Shown: positions 33,349 through 42,321 of the stretch, piece by piece
How the letters are laid out: every line of letters starts with the position of its first letter
Numbering within the stretch: the first letter of the stretch is position 1
Assembly (NCBI RefSeq): GCF_021646545.1
Contig: NZ_JAKIRP010000016.1
Span: 143,763-207,762, forward strand
DNA from: Chitinophaga filiformis
GTDB taxonomy: Bacteria; Bacteroidota; Bacteroidia; Chitinophagales; Chitinophagaceae
DNA: 64,000 nt
Reading direction: 5' to 3'
Notes under the pieces: model-generated
Told to the model about the DNA's origin: nothing
The model's database searches: none
The model's input: only the letters and a program-made list of their open reading frames with translations
Program-made: the position numbers and the translations under genes

Positions 33349-34479
33349 TTACCCGGTTATTAGTACAAGTTGGCCATGTTCCTTATCAGAAAGACTTTCC
33401 ATAAAAATATCGGAAACTTCACCGATAAAATAGACGGGCTCTTTCTTTGCAAATTCCTTCGAAGGATCATCAGGATATACCAGTTGTTCCTTAAACGGAA
33501 AGTTATTACCAATAATATCTTCCTTTGGCCGCTCTCCTCTCAGCAGCAAGGGGAGCCCATGCTCCAGCATTGCCATCGCGGAACCGCTTTTTCCAAACAG
33601 CGTATAGTCGGCACGTGAGATGCCGATATCAGCCCTGAGCAAATGATTGGAAATAGATTCTTCTGGCAGGAAACCGCAGTCTATTACATTCTCTTCACCG
33701 AAAGCACGCCGGGAAATATCAAGCGCCTTTTCTTTATAATGTCCGCCATTCCCCATGATCTCCAGGCATACGGTTTTACCGGTCTTCTCTCCTATGGCTG
33801 TCAGAAAATCCACCTGTCGTTTATAATCATCCAACGCTCCTGTAAAACAGCCAAAATGAACAGCAGTCAGGTTACCAGGATTCCGTGTCTCTTCCTGCGG
33901 CATACCAGCCACCGGTATGTTGCTGAACAGGGGTATCAGGTTCACCTCTTTCCATCCCAGGTTCTTTTTATAAATACCAATGGAGGTAGTGACAGATTCG
34001 GGATTGATAGCTGCCAGCATCTGTTTGATGATCACCTTTTGCATCAGTCCGAGCATCTTCAGTTTAAAGCTGCTATATCCATAAAGCCCTACCCAGAGCT
34101 CATGGAACATGAAGTGCCATTTGATATTGCTGCCTAAACTTTTCAGATGTTTGCCGAATGAAAAAGGTAATCCTCTTTTCTCAAAAGAGAAAGGTACATA
34201 TTGCAGACTAACCCACTCAGGACCAAATTTCCTGATATAGTCACCTGCATGGGAAAAGCGCTCCTTTTCATCCATTGATGCCGGTAAACGGAGAACAGGC
34301 ACCTCAGTACCATTGCTACTTTGAAGACCATCATATAGGGAAGCGCTCACTCTGTCATTTAGGGCTATAATTGCTACCTCGTGCGATTTCCGGATCAACT
34401 CACACGCCAGTCGTCTTGAATAATCGCCCACACCATCCTTACCCGGCTCCAGCGAACCACAGAGAAAAATTAGTTTCAC
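33349..34479 (-). CDS. Glycosyltransferase, GT-B fold (GT4-like)
   Basis: 376 residues beginning at GTG 34479 (KLIFLCGSLEPGKDGVGDYSRRLACELIRKSHEV), a typical GT-B N-terminal Rossmann strand and glycine loop. The C-terminal half has VHFGCFTGALDDYKRQVDFL and FGKSGSAMAMLEHGLPLLLRGE, placed like the nucleotide-sugar-binding motif of GT4 enzymes, with AMLEHGLP standing for the E-x7-E region. It would transfer a sugar to a glycan or lipid; donor and acceptor are unknown. No other glycan genes are adjacent. Confidence 0.78.
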   Translation of the reverse strand: MKLIFLCGSLEPGKDGVGDYSRRLACELIRKSHEVAIIALNDRVSASLYDGLQSSNGTEVPVLRLPASMDEKERFSHAGDYIRKFGPEWVSLQYVPFSFEKRGLPFSFGKHLKSLGSNIKWHFMFHELWVGLYGYSSFKLKMLGLMQKVIIKQMLAAINPESVTTSIGIYKKNLGWKEVNLIPLFSNIPVAGMPQEETRNPGNLTAVHFGCFTGALDDYKRQVDFLTAIGEKTGKTVCLEIMGNGGHYKEKALDISRRAFGEENVIDCGFLPEESISNHLLRADIGISRADYTLFGKSGSAMAMLEHGLPLLLRGERPKEDIIGNNFPFKEQLVYPDDPSKEFAKKEPVYFIGEVSDIFMESLSDKEHGQLVLITG

Positions 34480-34831
34480 GGTATATCGTTCTTACTGGTT
34501 AATAAAATGGGAAATCTTCCAAACGTTATTTCGAGTAATGCTCATCCTGCTTTTCGAAGTTATCGGGCATAAATTACTATAACATATTGGATAATAGAAA
34601 GTTGTCAGATGTTATCACGTCTGTTCAAGGGGCTTAAATAAGTAAGGGCATGAAAATTCGGAAGGCAATAAAAAGAGAAGTACCTCCTTACGGATTGAAA
34701 CGAATTACTATTTATTTAAAAAAATATATTTCTTTTTTTCCACAGCGCTCTTCTGTCCGGACATATTAATCCGAATACACATATCACTGTCTTACTAAAA
34801 TTAGTAACCTATAGATCTTTCTTGATAATGG
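34480..34831. other. AT-rich intergenic spacer, nothing recognised
   Basis: 352 bases upstream of the glycosyltransferase gene and beyond the end of the methyltransferase gene. A short palindrome TTACTAAAATTAGTAA occurs near 34793-34808 without a T run. No coding frame, RNA or clear promoter was found. Confidence 0.55.
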
Positions 34832-35359
34832 TCATTTCCTGATTATCGCCGTATATAAGTTGGCATTACCATAAACGGAAGGTCTTTCTCCTATCATCTC
34901 AATATGGCTATAACCACGTGTTTTAAACAGCTTTTCCAGGGAACGATAACTCAGTGGATAAGGCACCCAGGTAGGCACGGGCCGGTCTGTATTGTATTCG
35001 ACAATGAGTACTTTCCCCTCCGGCTTCAGATATCTTTTTAGCTTCTCTAAGAAGGCAGATTGATCTTTGACATAATGCAACGCGTTGGCCATTACAACGC
35101 CGTCCAGCTGTTCAAATGGCCATTCATTTTTCACAAAATCGAGTTCAAGGGTATTTACCTGAACGCCTGCCGGTACAGGTATACGCAAGTTTGCAGCTAA
35201 TTGCTGATCTACCGCATGTATTACACTACCCGATTGTAAAAAGTGTGCGAGTGCAGTGGTAAAGGTCCCTGAACCACAACCCAGGTCGGCCCAGTTGGAA
35301 GGACCTGAAATTACAAGTTCTTCATGTCTGATAAATTCAATAGCATCTTCCGTTCTCAT
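34832..35359 (-). CDS. Class I SAM-dependent methyltransferase
   Basis: 175 residues from ATG 35359. The frame is open to 35533 but the extra 58 residues look like translated promoter region and contain no domain. SAM motif I is NWADLGCGSGTFTTAL (about 22-37), motif II has VIHAVDQQ, and VVMANALHYVKDQSAFLEKL is the post-II/III segment. Substrate unknown; small-molecule or UbiE-type methylation is possible. Divergent from the MacB-type permease gene. Confidence 0.85.
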   Translation of the reverse strand: MRTEDAIEFIRHEELVISGPSNWADLGCGSGTFTTALAHFLQSGSVIHAVDQQLAANLRIPVPAGVQVNTLELDFVKNEWPFEQLDGVVMANALHYVKDQSAFLEKLKRYLKPEGKVLIVEYNTDRPVPTWVPYPLSYRSLEKLFKTRGYSHIEMIGERPSVYGNANLYTAIIRK

Positions 35360-35551
35360 AGCGGTGCAAGGTAGGTAAATTTTCAACCGCTGCCCGGGCT
35401 GTCCATTTCCGGCCACTCTAACGTGCGCTGATGGACATCCGTCCACCCGGCCGACAATTGAAATGAGCCACAGCAGCGAACATTCCCGAATGGCAATCTT
35501 TTTGTACTTTATGCCCCCGACTTCTAAGATCACCGCTATAATGCTCGCTTT

Positions 35552-37969
35552 ATGCTGAAAAATTATCTCAAAATTGCCTGGCGCAACATGTTAAGGAAAA
35601 AAGCCTATTCCGCGATTAACATAACCGGTCTCGCAATAGGCATTACCTGCTGTATACTGATTACCTTGTACGTACAGGATGAGCTGTCGTATGATCGCTA
35701 TAACACCAATTTCGACAAAATATACCGGGTGCTGCATGCCTACCGTAATCCTAAAAATGTTGACAGGAACACCGCTCCTGCTCCGGAAGACTACCAGGTA
35801 TGGGGCAATGCACCGGTAGCGCCTTCACTGGCAGCAGATTTTCCGGAGATAAAGAAAATGGTACGGTTCACCAGTCCTAATACCTTCCTGCTGGAACATG
35901 GTGAACAGCGTTTCCAGGAAGAAGGGCTCGTATTCACCGATTCAACCGTATTTGATATTTTCAGCTGGAAGCTGCTGGCTGGCAACCCCAAAGTGGCGCT
36001 TGTAGCGCCTAACAGCGTCGTATTAACGAAGAGCATTGCACAGAAATATTTCGGTAACGGGAATCCCCTGGGACAAACACTACGCGTGGATAATCAGGAG
36101 ACATTTATTGTTACAGGTGTGATGGAGGATGTTCCTGCTAATTCGCATTTGAGTTTTAATGGCCTTATTTCCATGAGCACTTTCAGAAAGTGGCGACCCG
36201 AAATCTTCGATGAATGGGGGTATATTGATTTCTATACCTACTTCCTCATGCCGGAACATACGGATATTAAAACACTGGAAGCAAAGATCCCGGCATTTGC
36301 AGCACGTCATTATCCCGAAAGTGATCGCAGCATTTATACCATCGCATTTGAGCCATTGTCAGCAGCATACCTGCACTCTAAGGCCCAACGACAACCGGGG
36401 CCTACCGGAAGCCTGTCTAATGTTTATATCTTTTCGATCATTGCCATATTCGTACTACTTATCGCCTGTATCAATTTCGTGAACCTGTCTACAGCAAGGT
36501 CTATGGAAAGAGCCAGGGAAGTAGGTGTTAGGAAGGCGGTGGGCGCATATCAGCAAGGGCTGATATATCAGTTCCTGACAGAGTCTATCCTGATTTCACT
36601 TTCAGCTGTATTGCTGGCCATTATATTCACAATATTAGCATTACCCGTTGTCCGGGAAATATCCGGCAAACCGCTCAATTATTCCCTGCTGCTCTCCTGG
36701 AAGATCACACCTATACTCCTATTGATGCCTTTTTTACTGGGCTTGCTGGCAGGCAGTTATCCCGCCCTTGTACTCGCACGGTTCAGGCCTGTAGATGTGC
36801 TGAAAGGACAGTTCCGTTCTTCCAATAAAGGCATTGCATTGCGGAAAGCGCTGGTAATAGTACAATTCAGTTTATCCGTAGCGCTCATTGCCGGCACCAT
36901 GATAGTCTATTCACAACTCAAACATCTCCGGTCGCATTCCCTTGGCTTCCGCCAGGACCAGATGCTGGTGATCGACTATGGTGGTGATCAGAAGGTGAAC
37001 GAGTCTGTTGAGGCTATTAAAGCCATGCTGGCGAAAAATCCTGCGGTACAATCTATCACCGCATCCAGGGCTGTACCCGGCGATTTCTACCCCAATGGCA
37101 CCACATTCATAGCATCCCCGAACGGGGAAATGAAAAACGAAACGCCTGCCATCTATGAAATAGACTTTGACTTCATCCCCGCTTACGAGATGAAAATGGC
37201 TGCTGGCAGAGCCTATTCACGCGATTTTCCTACAGATGCCGAAGAAGCGCTCATCATCAATGAAGCGGCTGCTAAACAATTCGGCTATTCAAACCCTGCG
37301 GATATAGTGGGTAAACGCTTCGAACAATGGCGACGCAAGGGTACGGTAATTGGCGTCATCAAGGATTTCAACTATCAGTCACTCCATAAGAAGGTGGAAC
37401 CACTGGCAATAAGAATGGCGCCAAAGCAGTCACTGAACAAGTTATCACTCCGTATAAAAACAGACCATTTATCGCAGACCTTAAAAGAACTGGAGCAGAC
37501 GTGGAGCATGCTTGCCCCAAATCGCCCGTTCCTGTATAGCTTCCTGGACCAGTCATTCAATAAACAATACAAACAAGACGCACGCTTTGGTGAATTATTC
37601 GCAGCCTTCGCGGGCCTGACGATCTTCATTGCCTGCCTCGGCCTCTTCGGACTGGCTACCTATGCTACCGAACAACGTGTAAAGGAAATCGGGGTACGAA
37701 AAGTACTGGGTGCATCAGTGACCAACATTGTGCACTTACTTTCTTCGGATTTTATCAAGCTGGTACTGGTAGCAATACTGATCGCTACGCCGGTAATATG
37801 GTGGGCGATGCAGGAATGGCTGCAGGGATATGCATACCGCATAAACATTCAGTGGTGGATGATAGCGATAGCGGGAATACTGGCAGTGGTAACGGCATTG
37901 CTGACAGTAAGCCTGCTGGCGGTAAAAGCAGCGCTTATGGATCCTGTGAAAGCATTAAGAACGGAATAA
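35552..37969 (+). CDS. FtsX/MacB-type ABC transporter permease
   Basis: 805 residues with the duplicated MacB layout common in Bacteroidota: helix 1 after WRNMLRKKAYSAINITGLAIG (about 11-43), a periplasmic MacB_PCD domain (about 44-280), and an FtsX domain with three helices (about 285-425, AREVGVRKAVGAYQQGL). A second helix-domain set follows (KALVIVQFSLSVALIAG, then periplasmic part), with a final FtsX domain (about 685-800, VKEIGVRKVLGASVTNIV). Such permeases use ATP to pull or push on envelope substrates (peptides, lipoproteins, antibiotics). The ATPase is not adjacent. Single gene. Confidence 0.92.
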   Translation: MLKNYLKIAWRNMLRKKAYSAINITGLAIGITCCILITLYVQDELSYDRYNTNFDKIYRVLHAYRNPKNVDRNTAPAPEDYQVWGNAPVAPSLAADFPEIKKMVRFTSPNTFLLEHGEQRFQEEGLVFTDSTVFDIFSWKLLAGNPKVALVAPNSVVLTKSIAQKYFGNGNPLGQTLRVDNQETFIVTGVMEDVPANSHLSFNGLISMSTFRKWRPEIFDEWGYIDFYTYFLMPEHTDIKTLEAKIPAFAARHYPESDRSIYTIAFEPLSAAYLHSKAQRQPGPTGSLSNVYIFSIIAIFVLLIACINFVNLSTARSMERAREVGVRKAVGAYQQGLIYQFLTESILISLSAVLLAIIFTILALPVVREISGKPLNYSLLLSWKITPILLLMPFLLGLLAGSYPALVLARFRPVDVLKGQFRSSNKGIALRKALVIVQFSLSVALIAGTMIVYSQLKHLRSHSLGFRQDQMLVIDYGGDQKVNESVEAIKAMLAKNPAVQSITASRAVPGDFYPNGTTFIASPNGEMKNETPAIYEIDFDFIPAYEMKMAAGRAYSRDFPTDAEEALIINEAAAKQFGYSNPADIVGKRFEQWRRKGTVIGVIKDFNYQSLHKKVEPLAIRMAPKQSLNKLSLRIKTDHLSQTLKELEQTWSMLAPNRPFLYSFLDQSFNKQYKQDARFGELFAAFAGLTIFIACLGLFGLATYATEQRVKEIGVRKVLGASVTNIVHLLSSDFIKLVLVAILIATPVIWWAMQEWLQGYAYRINIQWWMIAIAGILAVVTALLTVSLLAVKAALMDPVKALRTE

Positions 37970-38017
37970 CAAATTTCGCAGGCGGGCCCTATGGCCTGCC
38001 TGCAATTTAATTAAACA

Positions 38018-38320
38018 TTATAACGCGTTCCCCCGTACTAACAACATCTTTCTTACCGACGCGTCTTTAAGATGCAGGAACTTTTCTCTTTCCTTATCAA
38101 GCTTGAATGCATCAAAATCTTCCTCACCGGGAAAACTGACCAGGTGTACTTCATAGGGCATTTCCAGCTCTCCTGCAATGAACTGTCCCGCAGAGGGACG
38201 AAGACGTAATAATAACTTCCCCTTATACTTCTCTATCAGCGGTATGGCAACATCTTCAAACTGGTGGAAGGTATGCTCCTGTCCTTCATGAATGTAGATC
38301 AACTGGGTAATGTATATCAT
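38018..38320 (-). CDS. DUF1330-like small protein
   Basis: 100 residues from ATG 38320; the frame is open upstream but would overlap the divergent dehydrogenase. IYITQLIYIHEGQEHTFHQFEDVAIPLIEKYKGKLLLRL is a ferredoxin-like alpha+beta pattern seen in DUF1330 and dimeric alpha-beta-barrel proteins, followed by YEVHLVSFPGEEDFDAFKLDKER. No catalytic function can be assigned. Divergent from the dehydrogenase gene; both may share control in the 91-bp spacer. Confidence 0.72.
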   Translation of the reverse strand: MIYITQLIYIHEGQEHTFHQFEDVAIPLIEKYKGKLLLRLRPSAGQFIAGELEMPYEVHLVSFPGEEDFDAFKLDKEREKFLHLKDASVRKMLLVRGNAL

Positions 38321-38411
38321 AAGAATAGCGCTAAAACGGCAACATTTCACCGTTAATTTACACTTTTCGAAATAAGGGACTAGTAGTATTTTTATACAAA
38401 TAACATAAACA

Positions 38412-39266
38412 ATGGTAGCATTCTTAGGTATAGGACTATTAGGAGCCAACTTTGTAAAAGCACTCCTGAAAAAGGGAACACCCGTACAGGTATGGAACCG
38501 CACCCCTTCAAAAGCAGCAGCTTTGGAAGCTGACGGCGCTAAAGCATTTGCGGATGTTGCGGAAGCAGTAAAGGGAGCAGATATTATTCATCTTACTTTA
38601 AAAGACGATGCCGCCGTAAACGAAGTGTTGGCCCTGGCCCGCAGAGGGTTAAAGCCGGGCGCCACCATTATCGATCATACCACTACATCTTCCGCAGGCG
38701 CCATACAACGGACCCGTGAGTGGAAGGAACAGGGATTTATTTATTTACATGCGCCCGTTTTTATGGGCCCCGTGAATGCACTGGAAAGCACAGGCTATAT
38801 GCTGGTATCCGGCGATCAGACTGTTATCAGCAAACTGAAGCCGGTTCTGTCAGAAATGACAGGCAAGGTGCTTAATTTCGGCATAGAAGAAGGCAAAGCC
38901 GCCAGTATGAAACTGATAGGTAATCTTTTCCTGGTCACCTTTACAGCCGGCATAGCAGATACACTTTCACTGGCGAAAGCACTACATGTACCCTTGGATG
39001 ATCTGAACACGCTGTTTGACTCCTGGAATCCCGGTGCACTGTTAGCCGCCAGGTTGCAGCGGGTAGCCGGAGGAAAATATGATCAGCCATCCTGGGAATT
39101 AAATATGGCCAGAAAAGATACACAGCTGTTCATGGACGCTGCTGCCGAGGGAGGCACCACATTGGCCGTCATTCCTGCTATAGCGGCAGAAATGGACAAA
39201 TGGATAGCAAAAGGGCATGGTGGTGACGACTGGACAGTGATAGGGAAAGATGCTGCTACGAGATGA
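38412..39266 (+). CDS. NAD(P)-dependent beta-hydroxyacid dehydrogenase family protein
   Basis: 284 residues. FLGIGLLGANFVKALLKKG is the Rossmann loop (4-22), VWNRTPSKAAAL fits NADP preference (Arg after the second strand), and the substrate-side motif DHTTTSSAGA and catalytic-Lys segment AASMKLIGN (Lys about 161) mark the 3-hydroxyisobutyrate dehydrogenase / GLYR1 family. It oxidises or reduces short hydroxy acids or similar; substrate not predictable. A weak promoter (TATTTTTA near 38391) precedes it. Confidence 0.9.
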   Translation: MVAFLGIGLLGANFVKALLKKGTPVQVWNRTPSKAAALEADGAKAFADVAEAVKGADIIHLTLKDDAAVNEVLALARRGLKPGATIIDHTTTSSAGAIQRTREWKEQGFIYLHAPVFMGPVNALESTGYMLVSGDQTVISKLKPVLSEMTGKVLNFGIEEGKAASMKLIGNLFLVTFTAGIADTLSLAKALHVPLDDLNTLFDSWNPGALLAARLQRVAGGKYDQPSWELNMARKDTQLFMDAAAEGGTTLAVIPAIAAEMDKWIAKGHGGDDWTVIGKDAATR

Positions 39267-39275
39267 TATAAGTAG

Positions 39276-39383
39276 GGGCTGACCAAAAAGTAAAATGAAG
39301 GCTTCTTGCATTGCTTAAATAATAAGAAGTCTCCATCGGGTAGCCGAATAAAACAGGGCTGACCATTACTTTTTGGTCAGCCC
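39276..39383. mobile_element. MITE-like element with 18-bp terminal inverted repeats
   Basis: GGGCTGACCAAAAAGTAA at 39276-39293 is repeated in perfect inverse at 39366-39383, enclosing 72 bp without coding capacity. The ends resemble the GGGCTGTC-type termini of several IS families. No flanking target duplication is evident. It could be a non-autonomous or decayed IS remnant; copies elsewhere in the genome would prove it. Confidence 0.5.
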
Positions 39384-39384
39384 T
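39355..39384 (-). terminator. Hairpin used as terminator by the NTF2-like lipoprotein gene side
   Basis: Stem AGGGCTGACC / GGTCAGCCCT with a 10-nt loop inside the MITE-like element. On the minus strand it is followed by GTTTTATT, downstream of the gene ending at 39395. Confidence 0.6.
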
Positions 39385-39394
39385 GCCAATGTGT

Positions 39395-39955
39395 TTATTT
39401 TTTAGCGGACGGAAAGTGGCGGATCTTTTCATCAAATACCACGATCTTTCCATTCACGATCTTGGCGTCATTGACTACAGCGAGGGAATCCGTTTTACCT
39501 TTGCTATCGGTCCAGGTCTGTTTGTACCAGACTGTTACCCATTCGTGTTTCTTATCATCGGATATAACAGATTCCCAGTCATCCATCTTCAGTCTCACAT
39601 TGGGATAATCCTTCCAGGAATCTTCCAGCATACTGATAAGACTATCATGCGGTATCACTTTATGAAAATAATCAACCGCCAGATCTACGCTATCACCAAA
39701 ATAAGAAGCACATTCAGCTGCGTTTTTTGTCTCCCATGCCTTCAGCATCTTTAATACAGTCAGGGTATGTTTCTTATCCCCAGGTTTCCAATTCTTATAT
39801 GGCTTGTCAAGCGTGTACGGGTAGTTCATTTCATCTGATGAAGATTCCGTAGCTGCTTTCGTACTATCGGTACCCATTGTTTCAGTTTTTCTTTCAGGGT
39901 TGTTACAGGCAGTAACGAGCAGAATGAGACATGACAAAGAAAGGAACGGTTTCAT
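39395..39955 (-). CDS. Lipoprotein with NTF2-like domain
   Basis: 186 residues. The lipobox LLVTAC places the lipidated Cys at 17, so it is an envelope lipoprotein. A linker rich in T/S/E (20-42) is followed by an NTF2/SnoaL-like cone: LKMLKAWETKNAAECASYFGDSVDLAVDYFHKVIPHDSLISMLEDSWKDY, then strands. NTF2-like domains bind small ligands or are enzymatic; no catalytic residues are identified. Single gene. Confidence 0.7.
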   Translation of the reverse strand: MKPFLSLSCLILLVTACNNPERKTETMGTDSTKAATESSSDEMNYPYTLDKPYKNWKPGDKKHTLTVLKMLKAWETKNAAECASYFGDSVDLAVDYFHKVIPHDSLISMLEDSWKDYPNVRLKMDDWESVISDDKKHEWVTVWYKQTWTDSKGKTDSLAVVNDAKIVNGKIVVFDEKIRHFPSAKK

Positions 39956-40086
39956 TGCGGTGGAGTTTAGAGGATGACAGATTATTTTGGAGTAACTTGA
40001 ATATTCTTGTTCACAATCACATGTATAATAACACTTTGGATAAAGTGAATCTACAGAAATTAGCTGAGAAAAGGAAAAAATATTAC

Positions 40087-40692
40087 CTACCAGCCAGGTA
40101 CTTTACTCTTAAAATGTTCTATTGCCACACTGATATCCCTCCGGGAACGGGACAAAAATGAATAGTAATATTCAACATCATGCCGTATAATTTTTCCGTT
40201 ATCCAGTAACAACACAAGTTTGTATTTTTTATTTTCACCCAACCTGCGTACCATCATCGTGCCCACAATGTTCATCCATGGGAAATGCCTGTGTCCTATG
40301 GATATACCAGCTGCAGAAATTTCGAGCCGTCTGTGTTCCTTCCTTTGCATTGTTTTCCACCAGGAAATAACAAGGGCAAGTAGCATCAGTAATGCAGCTA
40401 ACCTATTTAACCACAAAGGGCGCTCCTCACCTACCTGAAAAATAACGCCTATCAGGGCAATAGCCGGCACTCCTACAAGTAAGAACAGTTGTAGCCTGTA
40501 AAGGAAACTTTCACGGAACACACGGCTTGTCGCATTGTCAGGAAAATGAGTGCGGCCGGGGCGCACATAACTGGTGGTATCTTTAATCGTTGGTTTGCTA
40601 CCAACAAAGCTATTCACGAAACCCCGACAGGATAGCTCATCGTCCAGAAATAACTTATAATAATGAGCCTTGATTTGTTCTCTGGTCAACAT
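40087..40692 (-). CDS. Membrane protein with cytoplasmic PH-like C-terminal domain (paralogue 1)
   Basis: 201 residues from ATG 40692 (LTREQIKAHYYKLFLDDE). Two membrane helices (about 70-88 and 95-113) are followed by a beta-rich domain: RLEISAAGISIGHRHFPWMNIVGTMMVRR, then YKLVLLLDNGKIIRHDV, ending in an amphipathic helix (ISVAIEHFKSK). The pattern of two helices and a PH-like sheet resembles bacterial PH-domain (YdbS/bPH-type) proteins, which is inferred. It is a paralogue of the next gene upstream (40795-41409), sharing LVLLLDNG and IEHFK. Confidence 0.6.
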   Translation of the reverse strand: MLTREQIKAHYYKLFLDDELSCRGFVNSFVGSKPTIKDTTSYVRPGRTHFPDNATSRVFRESFLYRLQLFLLVGVPAIALIGVIFQVGEERPLWLNRLAALLMLLALVISWWKTMQRKEHRRLEISAAGISIGHRHFPWMNIVGTMMVRRLGENKKYKLVLLLDNGKIIRHDVEYYYSFLSRSRRDISVAIEHFKSKVPGW

Positions 40693-40794
40693 AGGTAATA
40701 TCAGTATAAGGACACAAGAAAGCGATTCTTTCGAATCCTCTGCCAAAATTCTTTACGGTTAAAGATAATAAAGCGCTCGTATAGTCAAGCCAAC

Positions 40795-41409
40795 TTACGG
40801 GTTCACCATCTTACCCTTAAAATGTTCAATGTAAAAGCATAACTCATCATGTTGAGGCGCCCAGATGGAAGACGCCGTTTTATAGTTCCTCAGACTTTCT
40901 CTAAAAATGCTGCCATTGTCTAAAAGTAATACCAGTTCCGCCGGTGCGTTTCTACCTGGCCTCTTAACAATGTAGGTATCCAGGATTTGTTGCCAGGTAA
41001 AACTATAACCATTCCAGCCTACTCCCGCAGATGATACTTCAATATAAATTTCAGGATCAGCTTTCATCACCCTTGCGATGAGGATACCAGTAGCCACCAA
41101 AAAGAAGACTACGCCTAAAATACGGATCCATACAGGCACATGCGGGCCATTAAAAAAAATAAACCATACAATAAATGCACATGCTATTATACCAACTATT
41201 GCAGGGCCCATCCTATGTTCCATACTTTCCGGGAAAAGCTTGGCGGTAACGGTATCGGGAATAATTGCGTTATTTTTCTTTACGAAGCGTCCTGTATGCC
41301 GGATGTCAGGTTCCGCATCAAAAGCTTTGGCAGTTTTACTTAACAATGCATATTCTTCTTCATAAAGAACGTCGTAAACCTGCACTTTTAGTTCTTCTCT
41401 GGTTGCCAT
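40795..41409 (-). CDS. Membrane protein with cytoplasmic PH-like C-terminal domain (paralogue 2)
   Basis: 204 residues (ATREELKVQVYDVLYEEEYALL). Two membrane helices (about 69-87 and 93-112) are followed by IYIEVSSAGVGWNGYSFTWQQILDTYIVKR, LVLLLDNGSIFRESL and the terminal FYIEHFKGK. The shared layout and motifs with 40087-40692 show a tandem duplication; the two are about 100 bp apart on the same strand. Function unknown. Confidence 0.6.
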   Translation of the reverse strand: MATREELKVQVYDVLYEEEYALLSKTAKAFDAEPDIRHTGRFVKKNNAIIPDTVTAKLFPESMEHRMGPAIVGIIACAFIVWFIFFNGPHVPVWIRILGVVFFLVATGILIARVMKADPEIYIEVSSAGVGWNGYSFTWQQILDTYIVKRPGRNAPAELVLLLDNGSIFRESLRNYKTASSIWAPQHDELCFYIEHFKGKMVNP

Positions 41410-41465
41410 AGGTATAACTTTCTAGAATGTCACTAAACCCATCCCCACGTGACATTTCAGGGCAC

Positions 41466-41490
41466 AAAAAAAGGCAGCATTTCTGCTGCC
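41466..41490 (-). terminator. Intrinsic terminator of tRNA-His
   Basis: Stem GGCAGCA / TGCTGCC (41473-41490) followed on the minus strand by seven T (41466-41472). Confidence 0.85.
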
Positions 41491-41503
41491 TTCCTGCTTT
41501 TTG

Positions 41504-41578
41504 GGTGATCGAAGGGTTTCGAACCCTCGACCCTCAGAACCACAATCTGATGCTCTAACCAACTGAGCTACGACCACC
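41504..41578 (-). tRNA. tRNA-His (anticodon GTG)
   Basis: On the minus strand the cloverleaf folds with acceptor GTGGTCG / CGATCAC (one G-U pair), D arm GCTC/GAGC, anticodon stem TCAGA/TCTGA with loop TTGTGGT, and T arm GAGGG TTCGAAA CCCTT. A G at position -1 faces C73, the identity mark of tRNA-His. The CCA end is not fully encoded. Confidence 0.96.
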
Positions 41579-41671
41579 GTTTGTTTGATTGGGATGCAAA
41601 GATAACGAAATGTATTTTTAACTTCCAAATATTTTCTCATTTCTTTGCATACTTTTTTCAATCATCATACT

Positions 41672-42232
41672 ATGTCAATATATATCATTCCTTTTTTTGC
41701 AGCGCTTATAGGCTGGCTAACCAACAAAATTACCATCTTCTTCCTGCTCCGCTCCTTCTCCGGACGCCAGCAGCAACTGGCAGATCAAACAGGCGAATTT
41801 GTTGCTACGCAACTATTTTCGTTTGACGATGTTCGTCAGCAGCTCGCTGACCCGGAAAAAATTAAAAGTATGATCCCGGTAGTCGAAGCACATATGGATA
41901 CTTTCCTCAGGGAAAAACTACCGGAAGCTATGCCCGTTTTTAAAATGTTCATTGGTGACAGCACCATCCAGCAGGTAAAAAAAGTACTGGTCGCAGAACT
42001 GGATAATATGTTCCCCGAAATCATCGATCAATACCTCCAGCGCACGCAGAAAGAACTGGACGTCCGGGCTATCGTAAGCAGGAAGATCAGCACCATTTCT
42101 GCCGGCCAGCTAAAGAATCTGATCACTGTTTCATTGCGCCGGGAACTGCGCCTGGCCGGAATCGCAGGTGCTGCAATCGGTTTTTTCCTCGGATTACTGC
42201 AGCTGTGGATTGCCCTACACCACAATAACTGA
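41672..42232 (+). CDS. DUF445-type membrane protein, short
   Basis: 186 residues from ATG 41672; nine residues upstream in frame are unlikely. The N-terminal helix IIPFFAALIGWLTNKITIFFLLR has the DUF445 signature (A-x-I-G-W-x-T-N-x-x-x-I). The middle is amphipathic helical, and a C-terminal membrane helix (GIAGAAIGFFLGLLQLWIALH) closes the chain. DUF445 proteins are envelope membrane proteins of unknown function; this one is about half the length of the long type. Confidence 0.82.
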   Translation: MSIYIIPFFAALIGWLTNKITIFFLLRSFSGRQQQLADQTGEFVATQLFSFDDVRQQLADPEKIKSMIPVVEAHMDTFLREKLPEAMPVFKMFIGDSTIQQVKKVLVAELDNMFPEIIDQYLQRTQKELDVRAIVSRKISTISAGQLKNLITVSLRRELRLAGIAGAAIGFFLGLLQLWIALHHNN

Positions 42233-42272
42233 CCATTCATCACAAATAGCAATACTTTACATATGAGATAGA

Positions 42273-42280
42273 TATTTTTG
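42273..42280 (+). promoter_or_regulatory. -7 promoter box of the TonB-type barrel gene
   Basis: TATTTTTG fits TAnnTTTG, about 42 nt before ATG 42322. No good -33 TTTG is found at the expected distance. Confidence 0.4.
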
Positions 42281-42321
42281 TCCTGGTCTCAACAATTAGG
42301 TCTCATTAACATCCATCATGC

